A DNA stretch of 58,689 nt from an uncultured Clostridia bacterium (GTDB taxonomy: Bacteria; Bacillota; Clostridia; UMGS1810): assembly GCA_934463115.1 (NCBI GenBank), contig CAKSIN010000015.1, forward strand, positions 1 to 58,689. Direction: 5' to 3'. Each line of letters opens with the position of its first letter. Within the stretch, counting starts at the first letter, position 1. Both the position numbers and the translations under genes were made by a program. Below the pieces are notes generated by a model. The model made no database searches, had not been told where the DNA came from, and was given only the letters and a program-made list of their open reading frames with translations. Positions 1-8,259 of this stretch are shown one piece after another.

Positions 1-86
1 ACCCATACCGAACACAGTAGTTAAGCTCCGAAATGCCGATGATACTTGGCGGGCAGCCGCCCGGGAAAGTAGGACGCTGCTGGGGT
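1..86 (+). rRNA. rrf: 5S ribosomal RNA, 3' portion (cut by window edge)
   Basis: The first bases match the conserved core of bacterial 5S rRNA: a CCGAACAC stretch, then TTAAGCTC, then GCCGATG, then AGTAGGACGCTGC closing the 3' helix. The 5' part lies outside the window. The exact 3' end is uncertain by a few bases. No tRNA follows, so this appears to be the last gene of an rRNA operon read on the plus strand. Confidence 0.93.
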
Positions 87-92
87 AAAGAT

Positions 93-123
93 AAGCCGTC
101 TCGCATACGCGGGGCGGCTTTCG
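93..123 (+). terminator. Terminator-like hairpin after 5S rRNA
   Basis: AAGCCG pairs with CGGCTT, and the stem extends inward with G-U pairs to about 12 bp around a four-base loop. The T-run after it is short, so termination strength is uncertain. Its position right after the 5S gene supports the call. Confidence 0.6.
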
Positions 124-321
124 TAATGCGCGGATATAATACAGCATTGGGTTGATTGAGCCGGCGGCAGCTTCTTGAATAAAACGCACAAAATTGGTTT
201 TGCCGCAGGAGCAGGATATTTGAGTGGAGCAGAATGGACGTATCGAAGTAAACTTGCCCTGTATACCGCACGGATTTATCGCCGACGGTTGTAAATGTCT
301 ATTGAAAAAATGATATTATAA
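124..321. other. Intergenic stretch, no gene recognised
   Basis: Between the 5S terminator and the hairpin behind phoR there is no open frame with a ribosome binding site. A frame of about 40 codons across 174-290 reads as plausible protein but matches nothing I recognise. It may be a decayed gene end. Confidence 0.4.
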
Positions 322-369
322 AAACGCACCTTGCCGATTTTGCATATACATTTTTAGCAAGGTGCGTTT
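322..369 (-). terminator. Hairpin at the end of the nptA-phoB-phoR operon
   Basis: A perfect 13 bp inverted repeat (AAACGCACCTTGC at 322-334 and its complement at 357-369) sits 35 bases past the phoR stop codon. On the minus strand the stem is followed by an A/T-rich stretch with a T-run a little further on. It is a likely operon terminator. Confidence 0.65.
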
Positions 370-403
370 GACATAAGAATATAAATATAAATCTTCGAGC
401 AAA

Positions 404-2071
404 CTATTGATTATTTTTCGGGAAAGTAATAGCAATTGATGTTCCTTTTCCCACTTCGCTTTCAAGACTTATTTCGGCATTGTGGTACATAGCGCCGTGC
501 TTTACTATCGACAGTCCCAATCCGGTTCCGCCGACTGCCTTTGAGCGGCTCTTGTCTACACGGTAGAATCTTTCAAATATTCTGGAACGCTGCTCCGGGG
601 GGATTCCTATTCCGGTATCTTTAACTTTAATTTTTACAGTGTCCTTTTCGTTCGTAACCGTTACATACACACTGCCGTTATCACGGTTGTATTTTATTGC
701 ATTGTCACACAGATTGTATATCATTTCATCAATTATACTCCGAACACCGAATACCTGTGCGTTTTCACCCGATACGCTTATGCTGATATTTCTTTTTTCT
801 GCTGTAGATTCCAGACGCTTTTTTACTTCAGCTGCCATTTCGTACATGTCGCAGTTTTCCTTGTGAAAATCTCCGACATTTTCGTCAAGCTCGGATATTT
901 TTATTATGTCGCTTACAAGAGATATCAGACGTTTTGCTTCATCATATATTGTTTTTGAAAAATCACGGACGGTGTTGTCATCAAGTCCTCCGGGCATCAT
1001 AAGTTCTGCAAATCCCGAAATGGATGTCAACGGAGTTTTCAGCTCGTGAGATACATTTGCAGTAAATTCACGGCGAAGAACCTCGCGCTTTGTAGCTTCC
1101 GTTACATCGATAATAACGACAACGGCGCCGATAATTTTTTTCTTTTCAAAAACAGGATTTGCAATTAAGCTGTATGTCGAATCACCGAGCAGCATTGTAT
1201 TTTCGGCATGTTCTCCGGAGAGTGCTTTTTCTACAACGTCACAGAAATTTCTGTTGTGATTAATTGTAAGCACTCCGCCGGGGTTTTGCATATTTCCGTC
1301 TGCACCAAGCAGTCTCATTGCCGCGGTGTTGTGTGACAGAACATTTGTGCCGGAATCTATCACGATAAAACCCTCGCTCATATTTTCCGTAATGAGCGAA
1401 AATTCCTCCTGCATCTTCTTTACACGTCTCATTTGTGCGGTTATCGTTTTATTCTGATTGGAGATTTTTTCAAGCAGCGGTGTGAGCTCGTCATATGTTA
1501 CGGCTTTATCCGGGTTGTCGGGATCGATGGAATTTATCGGACGGACAATACTCTTTGTCACGCGTGACGACAGCAGCAGAGAAAGAATCAATGCTAAAAA
1601 TATTACAACCGATATTGGCTGCAAAAGTCCCATAAGTATTGTTAAAATCGAATATTGCGTCGTCGATACGCGCAGTATTCGCCCGTCTTCCAGCCGTGTT
1701 GCATAATAAATTGTTTTCTCGGTAAACGTTTCCGAATAGCGCACGCTCGTTCCGCTTCCGTTTTTCATTGCATCTTTGATTTCCGCACGGTCGGAATGGT
1801 TGTTCATTGATGATGCGTCGGTTTCGCTGTCGGCGATAACGGTTCCGTTAGTATCGACAAGGGTAATTCTTTTGTTTGCATAGGATTTATCATCAAAAAT
1901 TTTCATGTTTCCGTCGGATATGGCATACGACGCGTAATCAGCCTCACTTTTCAGTTCATGAACGGTCTGATTTTCGAGAACGTTAAAAAGTATTCCGAGC
2001 ACAAAAACCATGCTTATTATAAGCACAATAACGCTTGTTACAAATGTTGAACGAAAAATCTTACCTGTCAT
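404..2071 (-). CDS. phoR: Phosphate-type sensor histidine kinase (PhoR/PhoP-partner class)
   Basis: This is a membrane sensor kinase that phosphorylates the response regulator encoded just before it. A first transmembrane segment (about residues 8-30), an extracellular sensor region and a second segment (about 145-170) are followed by a PAS-like region and a HisKA domain with the phospho-acceptor His in NVSHELKTPL near residue 342. The ATPase domain has N-box NLCDNAIKYN, DTGIGIPPEQ and GGTGLGLSIVKH. I chose ATG 2071 because a GGGGG ribosome binding site lies about nine bases before it. GTG 2080 is in frame but overlaps that site. The gene overlaps the end of phoB, so translation is probably coupled. 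Assignment to phosphate sensing rests on the neighbouring nptA and the PHO boxes. Confidence 0.9.
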   Translation of the reverse strand: MTGKIFRSTFVTSVIVLIISMVFVLGILFNVLENQTVHELKSEADYASYAISDGNMKIFDDKSYANKRITLVDTNGTVIADSETDASSMNNHSDRAEIKDAMKNGSGTSVRYSETFTEKTIYYATRLEDGRILRVSTTQYSILTILMGLLQPISVVIFLALILSLLLSSRVTKSIVRPINSIDPDNPDKAVTYDELTPLLEKISNQNKTITAQMRRVKKMQEEFSLITENMSEGFIVIDSGTNVLSHNTAAMRLLGADGNMQNPGGVLTINHNRNFCDVVEKALSGEHAENTMLLGDSTYSLIANPVFEKKKIIGAVVVIIDVTEATKREVLRREFTANVSHELKTPLTSISGFAELMMPGGLDDNTVRDFSKTIYDEAKRLISLVSDIIKISELDENVGDFHKENCDMYEMAAEVKKRLESTAEKRNISISVSGENAQVFGVRSIIDEMIYNLCDNAIKYNRDNGSVYVTVTNEKDTVKIKVKDTGIGIPPEQRSRIFERFYRVDKSRSKAVGGTGLGLSIVKHGAMYHNAEISLESEVGKGTSIAITFPKNNQ

Positions 2072-2741
2072 CACCGTCACCCCCGATTTTGTATCCGATG
2101 TTTTTTACGGTTTTAATCAAATGTCCGCATTCACCGAGCTTGACGCGCAGTTTGCGTATGTGGACATCAAGTGTTCGGGATTCCTCGTAGTATTCGCCCC
2201 ATACCTTTGTTAAAAGTTCGTCACGCTCCACGACATTCCCGTTTGCTTTCAAAAGTTCACACAGCAGAGAATACTCCTTGAACGAAAGCGATACATCTTT
2301 GCCCGATACACGGATAATGTGTTTTTCCGGGTTGACGTACAATTCGCCTATTTCGTAGGATTTTTGCTGTTTCGGTTTGTGTGTGCGGCGCATCAGAGCA
2401 CGCACTCTGGCAACGAGTTCTGTCATTCCGAACGGTTTGGCTATGTAATCATCGGCACCCATGTCGAGCCCCGTTACCTTGTCATATTCACTGCCCTTTG
2501 CCGTCAGCATTATAACCGGAATGGATTCGGTTTCAAAGTGTGAACGAATCTTTTTCAGTATTGAGAGTCCGTCTTCTTCCGGAAGCATTATATCAAGCAT
2601 GATGAGCTCCGGAAGTACAGAATGCATATCTGCCCAAAACTCGCTTGGCTTTGAATATCCCGCAACCTCAAATCCCTCTTTTGTCAGGGCATAGCTCACG
2701 AGCTTGCGGATATTGTCATCATCTTCCACAAGGTAAATCAT
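2061..2741 (-). CDS. phoB: OmpR/PhoB-family response regulator
   Basis: A receiver domain (residues 1-120) carries the acidic pocket EDDD, the phospho-acceptor Asp50 in MLDIMLPEEDG, the Thr in IMLTAKG and the Lys in YIAKPFG. A winged-helix DNA-binding domain follows (about 128-220) with the usual LDVHIRKLRVKLG recognition region. It is read from the same strand as nptA upstream and phoR downstream, with a CGGAGGTGG ribosome binding site. The TTAACA repeats before nptA are the kind of site bound by Gram-positive PhoP, so this regulator most likely activates its own operon under phosphate limitation. Length (226 residues) is typical. Confidence 0.92.
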   Translation of the reverse strand: MIYLVEDDDNIRKLVSYALTKEGFEVAGYSKPSEFWADMHSVLPELIMLDIMLPEEDGLSILKKIRSHFETESIPVIMLTAKGSEYDKVTGLDMGADDYIAKPFGMTELVARVRALMRRTHKPKQQKSYEIGELYVNPEKHIIRVSGKDVSLSFKEYSLLCELLKANGNVVERDELLTKVWGEYYEESRTLDVHIRKLRVKLGECGHLIKTVKNIGYKIGGDGDDR

Positions 2742-2779
2742 GAAATACCACCTCCGATATTAGTATACCATTAATTTGC

Positions 2780-4525
2780 TTACACTTCAATAGAATATTT
2801 TTTAGAATATAAATCGTATTTTTCTCTGTATTCATTGCTGTTTTCGCGCATGGTGCGTACCGATTCGTGCAGATTCATGTTATTGTATTTTGTATCATAC
2901 AATGTTGCGGATATGTTTGAGCAATGGTCTGAAATACGTTCAAGGTCTGTAAGAAGATCTGCCCATACAAATCCCGCCGCAATGGAGCATTTTCCGCTTT
3001 GAAGTCTCTTGATATGATTCGTACGCAGTGTGCTTTTCAATTTGTCGATTACCTGTTCGAGTGATTCCACAGAGGCGTTACTGTCCGGTTTGTCGGTTAT
3101 AAATTCATTAAGCGATATCGATGCTATCTCTTTTACTGCATCGCACATTGTGCCAAGTTCTTCTGCAGCACTCGCGGTAAGCGACAAGTCCTTTTCATGA
3201 AGTTCGGATGCGGAAGCAACAATGTTCACAGCGTGGTCGGCAATCCTTTCAAAGTCACCTATCAGTTTGAGCAATCCTGCCGCTTCCGCACTGTCCGATG
3301 AATTTATAGCCTGTGTGCTGAGTTTAACAAGATATGTTCCGAGTATATCTTCGTAATGGTCGGTTTCTTTTTCCGCATGCTTTATCTTTTCAAAATTTTC
3401 GGCACTGTAGCTGTTGAGGCTGTCTATTGCACAGTAGAGTGCGTCGCATGATATCTTTGCCATTTTCTCTGCAAGCATACGGCATCTTTCCAATGCAATT
3501 GACGGTGTTACAAGGAGCCTCTCGTCAAGTTCCTCGTACTCTGCCTTTTTGTCATCGGGAACAAGACGGATAACGATTTTCTCCAGCACACTTGACATGG
3601 GGAACAGCATTGTAACACAGGCAATATTGAATATCGAATGGCATATTGCTATTCCGAATGCCGAAGCCGAATCATTAAGTATAGCCGGGACAAAAACTGC
3701 GCGTACAATAGTAAAGAGAGTTACAAGAACAATTGAACCAATTATGTTAAAGAGCAGATGTACGGCTGCGGCGCGTTTGGCATTTTTGTTTGCACCGACG
3801 GATGATATAATGGCTGTGATACATGTTCCGATGTTTTGTCCCATTATAATCGGAATTGCCGCACCATAGGTTACCTGTCCGGTAAGTGACAGTGCCTGAA
3901 GTATTCCGACAGACGCGGAACTTGACTGAATTATTGCTGTGAGAATTGCGCCTACCGCCACACCAAGCAGCGGATTGGAGAATATCACAAACATACGGCA
4001 AAATTCGGGTACCTGTGCGAGTCCCGATACGGCGCCCGACATTGTTTCCATTCCGAACATAAGGGTTGCGAATCCGAGGAGAATAGTTCCTGTATCATTG
4101 CGCTTTTCATCTTTGCTGAACATGTAGAATATTATTCCCACAAGAGCAAGAACCGGTGTAAACGAACTGGGTTTAAGCAGTTTAATAAATATATTATTGC
4201 CGCTTATTCCGCCGAGACTGAGTATCCATGCGGTGACAGTCGTACCGATGTTTGCACCCATAATTACGTTTATTGCCTGTCTGAGCGACATCAGACCGGA
4301 GTTTACGAATCCGACAACCATTACCGTTGTTGCGGAAGAACTCTGTATTACTGCGGTAATGCCGAGTCCGGTGAGAAGTCCTGCCCATTTGTTGGTTGTG
4401 AGTTTGCGCAGCACGGCGCGCAGTTCGCCGCCGGCACGTCTTTCCAGAGCCTGTCCCATAATTCCCATTCCGAACAGGAACAAACACAATCCTCCGATTA
4501 ATGTTAAAAAGTTAAAAATATCCAT
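2780..4525 (-). CDS. nptA: Na+/phosphate cotransporter with C-terminal PhoU domain
   Basis: This is a PNaS-family importer. The membrane part (residues 1 to about 320) contains two inverted repeats, each with the substrate motif QSSSA (61-65 and 201-205) and a GANIGTT or GQNIGT segment. The C-terminal ~230 residues form two PhoU-like helical bundles, which in this family link transport to PhoR signalling. It is the first gene of an operon with phoB and phoR, 38 bases apart. The start ATG at 4525 follows a GAGG site. Joining a low-affinity phosphate importer to its regulators in one autoregulated unit is an economical arrangement. A pst system is not seen in this window. Confidence 0.92.
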   Translation of the reverse strand: MDIFNFLTLIGGLCLFLFGMGIMGQALERRAGGELRAVLRKLTTNKWAGLLTGLGITAVIQSSSATTVMVVGFVNSGLMSLRQAINVIMGANIGTTVTAWILSLGGISGNNIFIKLLKPSSFTPVLALVGIIFYMFSKDEKRNDTGTILLGFATLMFGMETMSGAVSGLAQVPEFCRMFVIFSNPLLGVAVGAILTAIIQSSSASVGILQALSLTGQVTYGAAIPIIMGQNIGTCITAIISSVGANKNAKRAAAVHLLFNIIGSIVLVTLFTIVRAVFVPAILNDSASAFGIAICHSIFNIACVTMLFPMSSVLEKIVIRLVPDDKKAEYEELDERLLVTPSIALERCRMLAEKMAKISCDALYCAIDSLNSYSAENFEKIKHAEKETDHYEDILGTYLVKLSTQAINSSDSAEAAGLLKLIGDFERIADHAVNIVASASELHEKDLSLTASAAEELGTMCDAVKEIASISLNEFITDKPDSNASVESLEQVIDKLKSTLRTNHIKRLQSGKCSIAAGFVWADLLTDLERISDHCSNISATLYDTKYNNMNLHESVRTMRENSNEYREKYDLYSKKYSIEV

Positions 4526-4556
4526 TTCAGTTACCTCGCCTTATTTTTATATACCA

Positions 4557-4585
4557 ATTATAAACCGAAATGTTAACATTAACAA
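4557..4585 (-). promoter_or_regulatory. nptA-phoB-phoR promoter
   Basis: On the minus strand a perfect TATAAT lies at 4557-4562. The -35 position 17 bp further up has no good match and falls inside the PHO repeats, as expected for an activator-dependent promoter. Confidence 0.7.
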
Positions 4586-4622
4586 TAAATGCAGTGTTAA
4601 CCGCATGTTAATTCTATGTTAA
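4584..4622 (-). promoter_or_regulatory. PHO box: direct TTAACA repeats
   Basis: Minus-strand TTAACA occurs at 4617-4622, 4606-4611 and 4595-4600, exactly 11 bp apart, with a weaker fourth unit TTTATT at 4584-4589. Another TTAACA lies at 4571-4576, out of phase by two. This matches the Bacillus-type PhoP binding site, in which four hexamers with 5 bp gaps bind regulator dimers. Confidence 0.85.
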
Positions 4623-4797
4623 CACACAAAATATAACATTATATATGGCATCGGAAAATGATATAATTATTTTGAAATGCCTGAACGGAAGAACTCAATA
4701 TTTTTTCGTATATAGGTTTCACGGCAAAAAAATTTATATAAATTACGTGTTTTATAATCCAATAATAAAAAAATTTTAAAAATTTTCAAAAAAGATA

Positions 4798-4826
4798 TTG
4801 TCTAATTCAAAATTTTGTTGTATAAT
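4798..4826 (+). promoter_or_regulatory. Promoter of the cmk operon
   Basis: TTGTCT (4798-4803), 17 bp, then TATAAT (4821-4826). This is a near-consensus housekeeping promoter about 50 bases before the cmk start, and it sits inside an A/T-rich intergenic region. Confidence 0.8.
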
Positions 4827-4878
4827 AGAGAAGTATTGCGTAAAGAAGTGGTTTTTTGCCGCGGAAAGGTGTATGCAG

Positions 4879-5547
4879 ATGATAAACGTTGCTATAGACG
4901 GTCCCTCGGGAGCCGGCAAAAGTACAATTTCAAAAGCTGTTGCCAATTCGATAGGGTACCTGTACATAGATACGGGCGCCATGTATCGGACTGTGGCATA
5001 CAAAGCACTGTCCGAAGGCATAGATTTGCACAATGAGGATTCGCTGAAAAAAATGCTTGCCGAAACAACAATAGACATCAGACATTTTGGCGGAGCACAG
5101 CATATGATATCGGACGGCAGTGACGTTACCGACTTTATCCGTACACCGGAAGTATCTGCGGCGGCTTCTGCGGTTGCGGCAATCCCGCTTGTAAGGGAAT
5201 GGCTGCTTGAACTGCAAAGAAAGCTTGCAGATAAAAATAATTGCATAATGGATGGACGCGATATCGGAACCACCATTCTTCCGAACGCCGATGTAAAGAT
5301 ATTTCTTACGGCGTCTGCCGAAAAGCGTGCCGAGAGAAGATACGCGGAACTCCGCGAAAAGGGTATGGATGTCCGTTATGATGATGTTTTGAGCGATATG
5401 AAAAAACGTGATGCAAACGATTCCGGCAGGGAATGTTCTCCGCTTAAGGTTGCGGACGGCGCCGTAATTCTTGACACAAGCAACATGAATCTTGACGAAG
5501 CTGTTGAGGCAGTTAAGTCCGTTGTTGTCGGAAAGGCGGAGATGTAA
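4879..5547 (+). CDS. cmk: Cytidylate kinase
   Basis: The enzyme transfers phosphate from ATP to CMP and dCMP in pyrimidine nucleotide recycling in the cytoplasm. The P-loop GPSGAGKS lies at residues 8-15. The CMP-binding segment has YIDTGAMYR, and the lid region has DIGTTILPNADVKIF followed by an Arg-rich helix. I start at ATG 4879, nine bases after an AAAGG site. ATG 4873 is also in frame but too close to it. The 222-residue product is normal for the family. It overlaps plsC by one base, a pairing common in Clostridia, where cmk, plsC and ispH often follow one another. Confidence 0.95.
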   Translation: MINVAIDGPSGAGKSTISKAVANSIGYLYIDTGAMYRTVAYKALSEGIDLHNEDSLKKMLAETTIDIRHFGGAQHMISDGSDVTDFIRTPEVSAAASAVAAIPLVREWLLELQRKLADKNNCIMDGRDIGTTILPNADVKIFLTASAEKRAERRYAELREKGMDVRYDDVLSDMKKRDANDSGRECSPLKVADGAVILDTSNMNLDEAVEAVKSVVVGKAEM

Positions 5548-6122
5548 TGTACAATTTTGCGGCCGTGTTGGTAAAGTGGTTTGTAAATACGGTTTTTCGG
5601 ATAGAAGTTTTCGGAGAGGAAAACATTCCCGAAAGCGGCGCGTGTATGGTGTGTATCAATCATATCAGCGCATGGGATCCGCTTGTTGTGGGTTTGTCGG
5701 TTAAACGGCAGATACGTTTTCTTGCAAAAAGCGAACTGTTTTCAATACCTGTTGTCGGTTGGTTTATAAAGTCTATGGGCAGTATTCCCGTTAAGCGCAA
5801 CAGCGGCGATATAGGTGCCGTGAGGGCGGCTCTCGGAGTCTTTAAATCCGGAAATGTTCTGGGAATCTTTCCGACGGGAACACGGGAAAGAAAACACAAA
5901 AATGCCCCCGTTAAACCGGGTGTGGCTCTGATAGCGGCAAAATCGGATGTACCGGTTATTCCGATACATATTATCACGAATTACAGACTGTTTTCACGTG
6001 TGAAAATTGTAATCGGCGAGCCGGTGGATATCGGTGACTGCGGAGGAAAACTTCCGCACCGTGATGAGCTTGAAAAAATAGCCAACAAAATATATAAAAG
6101 TATTTTGTCATTGGGTGATTAA
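5547..6122 (+). CDS. plsC: 1-acyl-sn-glycerol-3-phosphate acyltransferase
   Basis: This enzyme makes phosphatidic acid by acylating lysophosphatidic acid at the membrane. The catalytic motif NHISAWD (NHX4D) is present near residue 34, and a substrate-binding block reads FPTGTRERK. In most family members this block reads FPEGTR, so the Glu is replaced by Thr here. At 191 residues the protein is short but complete, with no N-terminal membrane helix beyond the first segment. The start ATG overlaps the cmk stop codon (TAATG), so the two are translationally coupled. Confidence 0.9.
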   Translation: MYNFAAVLVKWFVNTVFRIEVFGEENIPESGACMVCINHISAWDPLVVGLSVKRQIRFLAKSELFSIPVVGWFIKSMGSIPVKRNSGDIGAVRAALGVFKSGNVLGIFPTGTRERKHKNAPVKPGVALIAAKSDVPVIPIHIITNYRLFSRVKIVIGEPVDIGDCGGKLPHRDELEKIANKIYKSILSLGD

Positions 6123-6123
6123 A

Positions 6124-8151
6124 ATGATAATTCTTGCAAAAAGCGCCGGATTTTGTTTCGGAGTCAGGCGGGCAGTGGATGAACTCGGAAAAATGGCAGG
6201 TAAAGAGGCAGTTGCAACACTCGGGCCCATTATTCACAACAGTGATGTTGTTGCCGAGTTTGAAAGACGCGGTGTGTTCTCGTATGACAATCCGGACGAT
6301 GTTCCGGAGAACGTAAGCATTGCAATACGTGCTCACGGTGTGGGAAAGGACATAACCGACGCTGTAAAAAGCAGAAGTGCCGGGTGCATAGATCTCACGT
6401 GCCCTTTTGTTGAAAAAATACACCGAATCGTAGCCGAGCAGTATCAAAGCGGCTGCAATGTGGTAATTATAGGTGACAAAAATCATCCGGAAGTCATAGG
6501 AATAAACGGCTGGTGTGAAAATAAAGCCGTTATTGCTCTTGACATTTGCGATTTTAATGGTAAAATAGATACAGAGGTTCCGGTATGCGTTGTCAGTCAG
6601 ACAACCATGGATCGGGCAACATTTGAGAAACTTGTTGCATATCTTAAATCGGTGTGCAAAACAGTTCACGTGTTCGACACAATATGCAGCGCCACTGCCA
6701 AAAGGCAGCAGGAGGCAGCCGAGATAGCGCAGCGCGCTGAAATGATGATAGTTGTCGGCGGCGCGCACAGCTCCAACACCAAGAAGCTTGCGGCCATATG
6801 CCGTAAGTATTGTGCGAATACAATTCAAATCGAAAATTTTGAGGAATTTCCTCAGAATATATATATACCAAAGATAATTGGTATAACCGCAGGTGCTTCA
6901 ACACCGGCGGCAATCATTAAGGAGGTAGTCGAGAAGATGGAAGAAATGCAGAAAAACGGCAGCGATAGCTTTGCTGCAGAATTTGAGGAGTATGAAAAAT
7001 CTCTTATCACTTTAAATACAAGGGATATAGTGAAGGGAACCGTTATTGCGGTTACCGACGCGGGCGTAAGCGTTAACTTGGGCTATAAGTCCGACGGTTT
7101 CGTTCCGGCATCCGAAGTTACGGATGATCCTACGGCCGATATCAAGTCGCTTGTTAAAGTTGGAGATGAAATCGAGGCTTTTGTTGTAAGAGTAAATGAC
7201 GTTGAGGGTGAAGTAAGACTTTCAATGAAGAAGCTCATCACAATGAAAGGCGCAAAAGAAGTTGAGGACGCTTTTGAGTCGCAGGAAATACTCGAAGGTA
7301 AGGTTGCACAGGTTGTAAACGGCGGTGTTATCGTTGTTTGCAAGGGAGTAAGAATATTTGTTCCGGCATCACAGGCAAGTGACAGATATTTGGCAGACCT
7401 CAGCGTTCTTGTCGGAAATACGGCGAAATTCAGAGTAATCGACATCAAAAAGACACGCGGCAGAACAAAAATTGTCGGCTCAATCAAGAGCGTTATCGAC
7501 GAGCAGAAGAAGATTCTCGCAGACAAGTTCTGGAGCGAAGTTGAAGTCGGCAAGAGATACCAGGGCGTTGTTAAATCGCTCACAAAATTCGGTGCATTTG
7601 CAGACATCGGCGGTGTGGACGGCCTGATTCACATTTCCGAGCTCTCATGGTCTAAGATTAAGCACCCGTCGGAGGTTGTTAAAGAGGGCGATGTTGTAGA
7701 TGTATACGTTATCGGCTTTGACAAAGAAACAGGAAAGGTATCGCTCGGTTTCAAAAAAGCAGAGGATAACCCGTGGCTTAAAGCTGAGAAACTCAATGTC
7801 GGCGATGTTGTTGAGTGCAAGATTGTAAGAATAGTACCGTTCGGCGCATTTGCGGAGATTTTCCCCGGAGTTGACGGACTTATTCATATTTCGCAGGTAG
7901 CCGATAAGAGAATCGGAAAAGTTGAAGATGAACTTATGGTAGGTCAGCATGTTAAGGCAAAGGTTGTTGAGATTGATTCCGAAAACAAGAAAATCGGTCT
8001 CAGCATAAGAGCACTCCTTGAAGAAGGCAAGGCTGATCAGCAGGCAGAACAGGCAGAAGCCGACGCGGCCGATACAGCAGCTGAGGTACAGGAAACAGAA
8101 GATACGGCTGCAGAGGAAGCACAGGCTCCCGCAGAAGCAACCGAAGAATAA
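6124..8151 (+). CDS. ispH: IspH (LytB) fused to ribosomal protein S1-like domains
   Basis: Residues 1-270 are 4-hydroxy-3-methylbut-2-enyl diphosphate reductase, the last enzyme of the MEP isoprenoid route. All three cluster cysteines are present: Cys11 in GFCFGV, Cys93 in DLTCP, Cys188 in ICSATAKRQ. Residues 300-632 hold four S1 RNA-binding domains. The third and fourth are best conserved, each with GAFA and DGLIHIS. The last 40 residues are acidic and Ala/Glu rich. This fusion is known in Clostridia. ATG 6124 is used here; GTG 6115 is also in frame, but the family begins at MIILAKSAGFCFG. An in-frame ATG at 6937 follows a perfect AAGGAGGT and could give a separate S1 product (see findings). 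No separate rpsA is seen in this window. Confidence 0.93.
   Translation: MIILAKSAGFCFGVRRAVDELGKMAGKEAVATLGPIIHNSDVVAEFERRGVFSYDNPDDVPENVSIAIRAHGVGKDITDAVKSRSAGCIDLTCPFVEKIHRIVAEQYQSGCNVVIIGDKNHPEVIGINGWCENKAVIALDICDFNGKIDTEVPVCVVSQTTMDRATFEKLVAYLKSVCKTVHVFDTICSATAKRQQEAAEIAQRAEMMIVVGGAHSSNTKKLAAICRKYCANTIQIENFEEFPQNIYIPKIIGITAGASTPAAIIKEVVEKMEEMQKNGSDSFAAEFEEYEKSLITLNTRDIVKGTVIAVTDAGVSVNLGYKSDGFVPASEVTDDPTADIKSLVKVGDEIEAFVVRVNDVEGEVRLSMKKLITMKGAKEVEDAFESQEILEGKVAQVVNGGVIVVCKGVRIFVPASQASDRYLADLSVLVGNTAKFRVIDIKKTRGRTKIVGSIKSVIDEQKKILADKFWSEVEVGKRYQGVVKSLTKFGAFADIGGVDGLIHISELSWSKIKHPSEVVKEGDVVDVYVIGFDKETGKVSLGFKKAEDNPWLKAEKLNVGDVVECKIVRIVPFGAFAEIFPGVDGLIHISQVADKRIGKVEDELMVGQHVKAKVVEIDSENKKIGLSIRALLEEGKADQQAEQAEADAADTAAEVQETEDTAAEEAQAPAEATEE
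6919..6939 (+). promoter_or_regulatory. Internal ribosome binding site and in-frame start inside ispH-rpsA
   Basis: AAGGAGGT at 6919-6926 precedes ATG 6937, which is codon 272 of the fusion and lies exactly between the IspH and S1 parts. Translation from here would give a 404-residue protein with all four S1 domains. The codons also encode Lys-Glu-Val in the normal C-terminal helix of IspH, so chance is possible. Confidence 0.45.
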
Positions 8152-8163
8152 TTTTACACTATC

Positions 8164-8239
8164 AAGGGGTTGTTGCTAAGACCGCCGGGCAGGGATTTAT
8201 TACCGCGCCCGGCAGTGGCTGAAGCGGCAATCCCTTTTT
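8164..8239 (+). terminator. Branched hairpin with T-run after ispH-rpsA
   Basis: An outer 9 bp stem (8164-8172 with 8228-8236, one G-U pair) encloses a GC-rich 7 bp stem (8184-8190 with 8207-8213). The structure ends in CTTTTTG. It may end or attenuate transcription before the next gene. It is larger and more branched than an ordinary terminator. Confidence 0.55.
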
Positions 8240-8259
8240 GTCCTATGTGAGGTGAGGTT

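Noticed and set aside
174..315. Fragment of a recombinase or other gene behind the 5S rRNA
   Set aside because: Two frames read as short plausible peptides, but no motif fits a known family and there is no start signal.
404..4525. VanRS- or general-stress-type two-component system
   Set aside because: The adjacent Na+/phosphate cotransporter with PhoU domain and the TTAACA array support phosphate control instead.
5974..6828. 284-codon open frame opposite plsC and ispH
   Set aside because: Composition (many Cys, Tyr, Phe, Asn) and lack of motifs mark it as a shadow of the real plus-strand genes.
8164..8239. tRNA-like or known riboswitch
   Set aside because: There is no anticodon arm, TPsiC arm or CCA end, and no match to a riboswitch core I know. 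A branched terminator is simpler.
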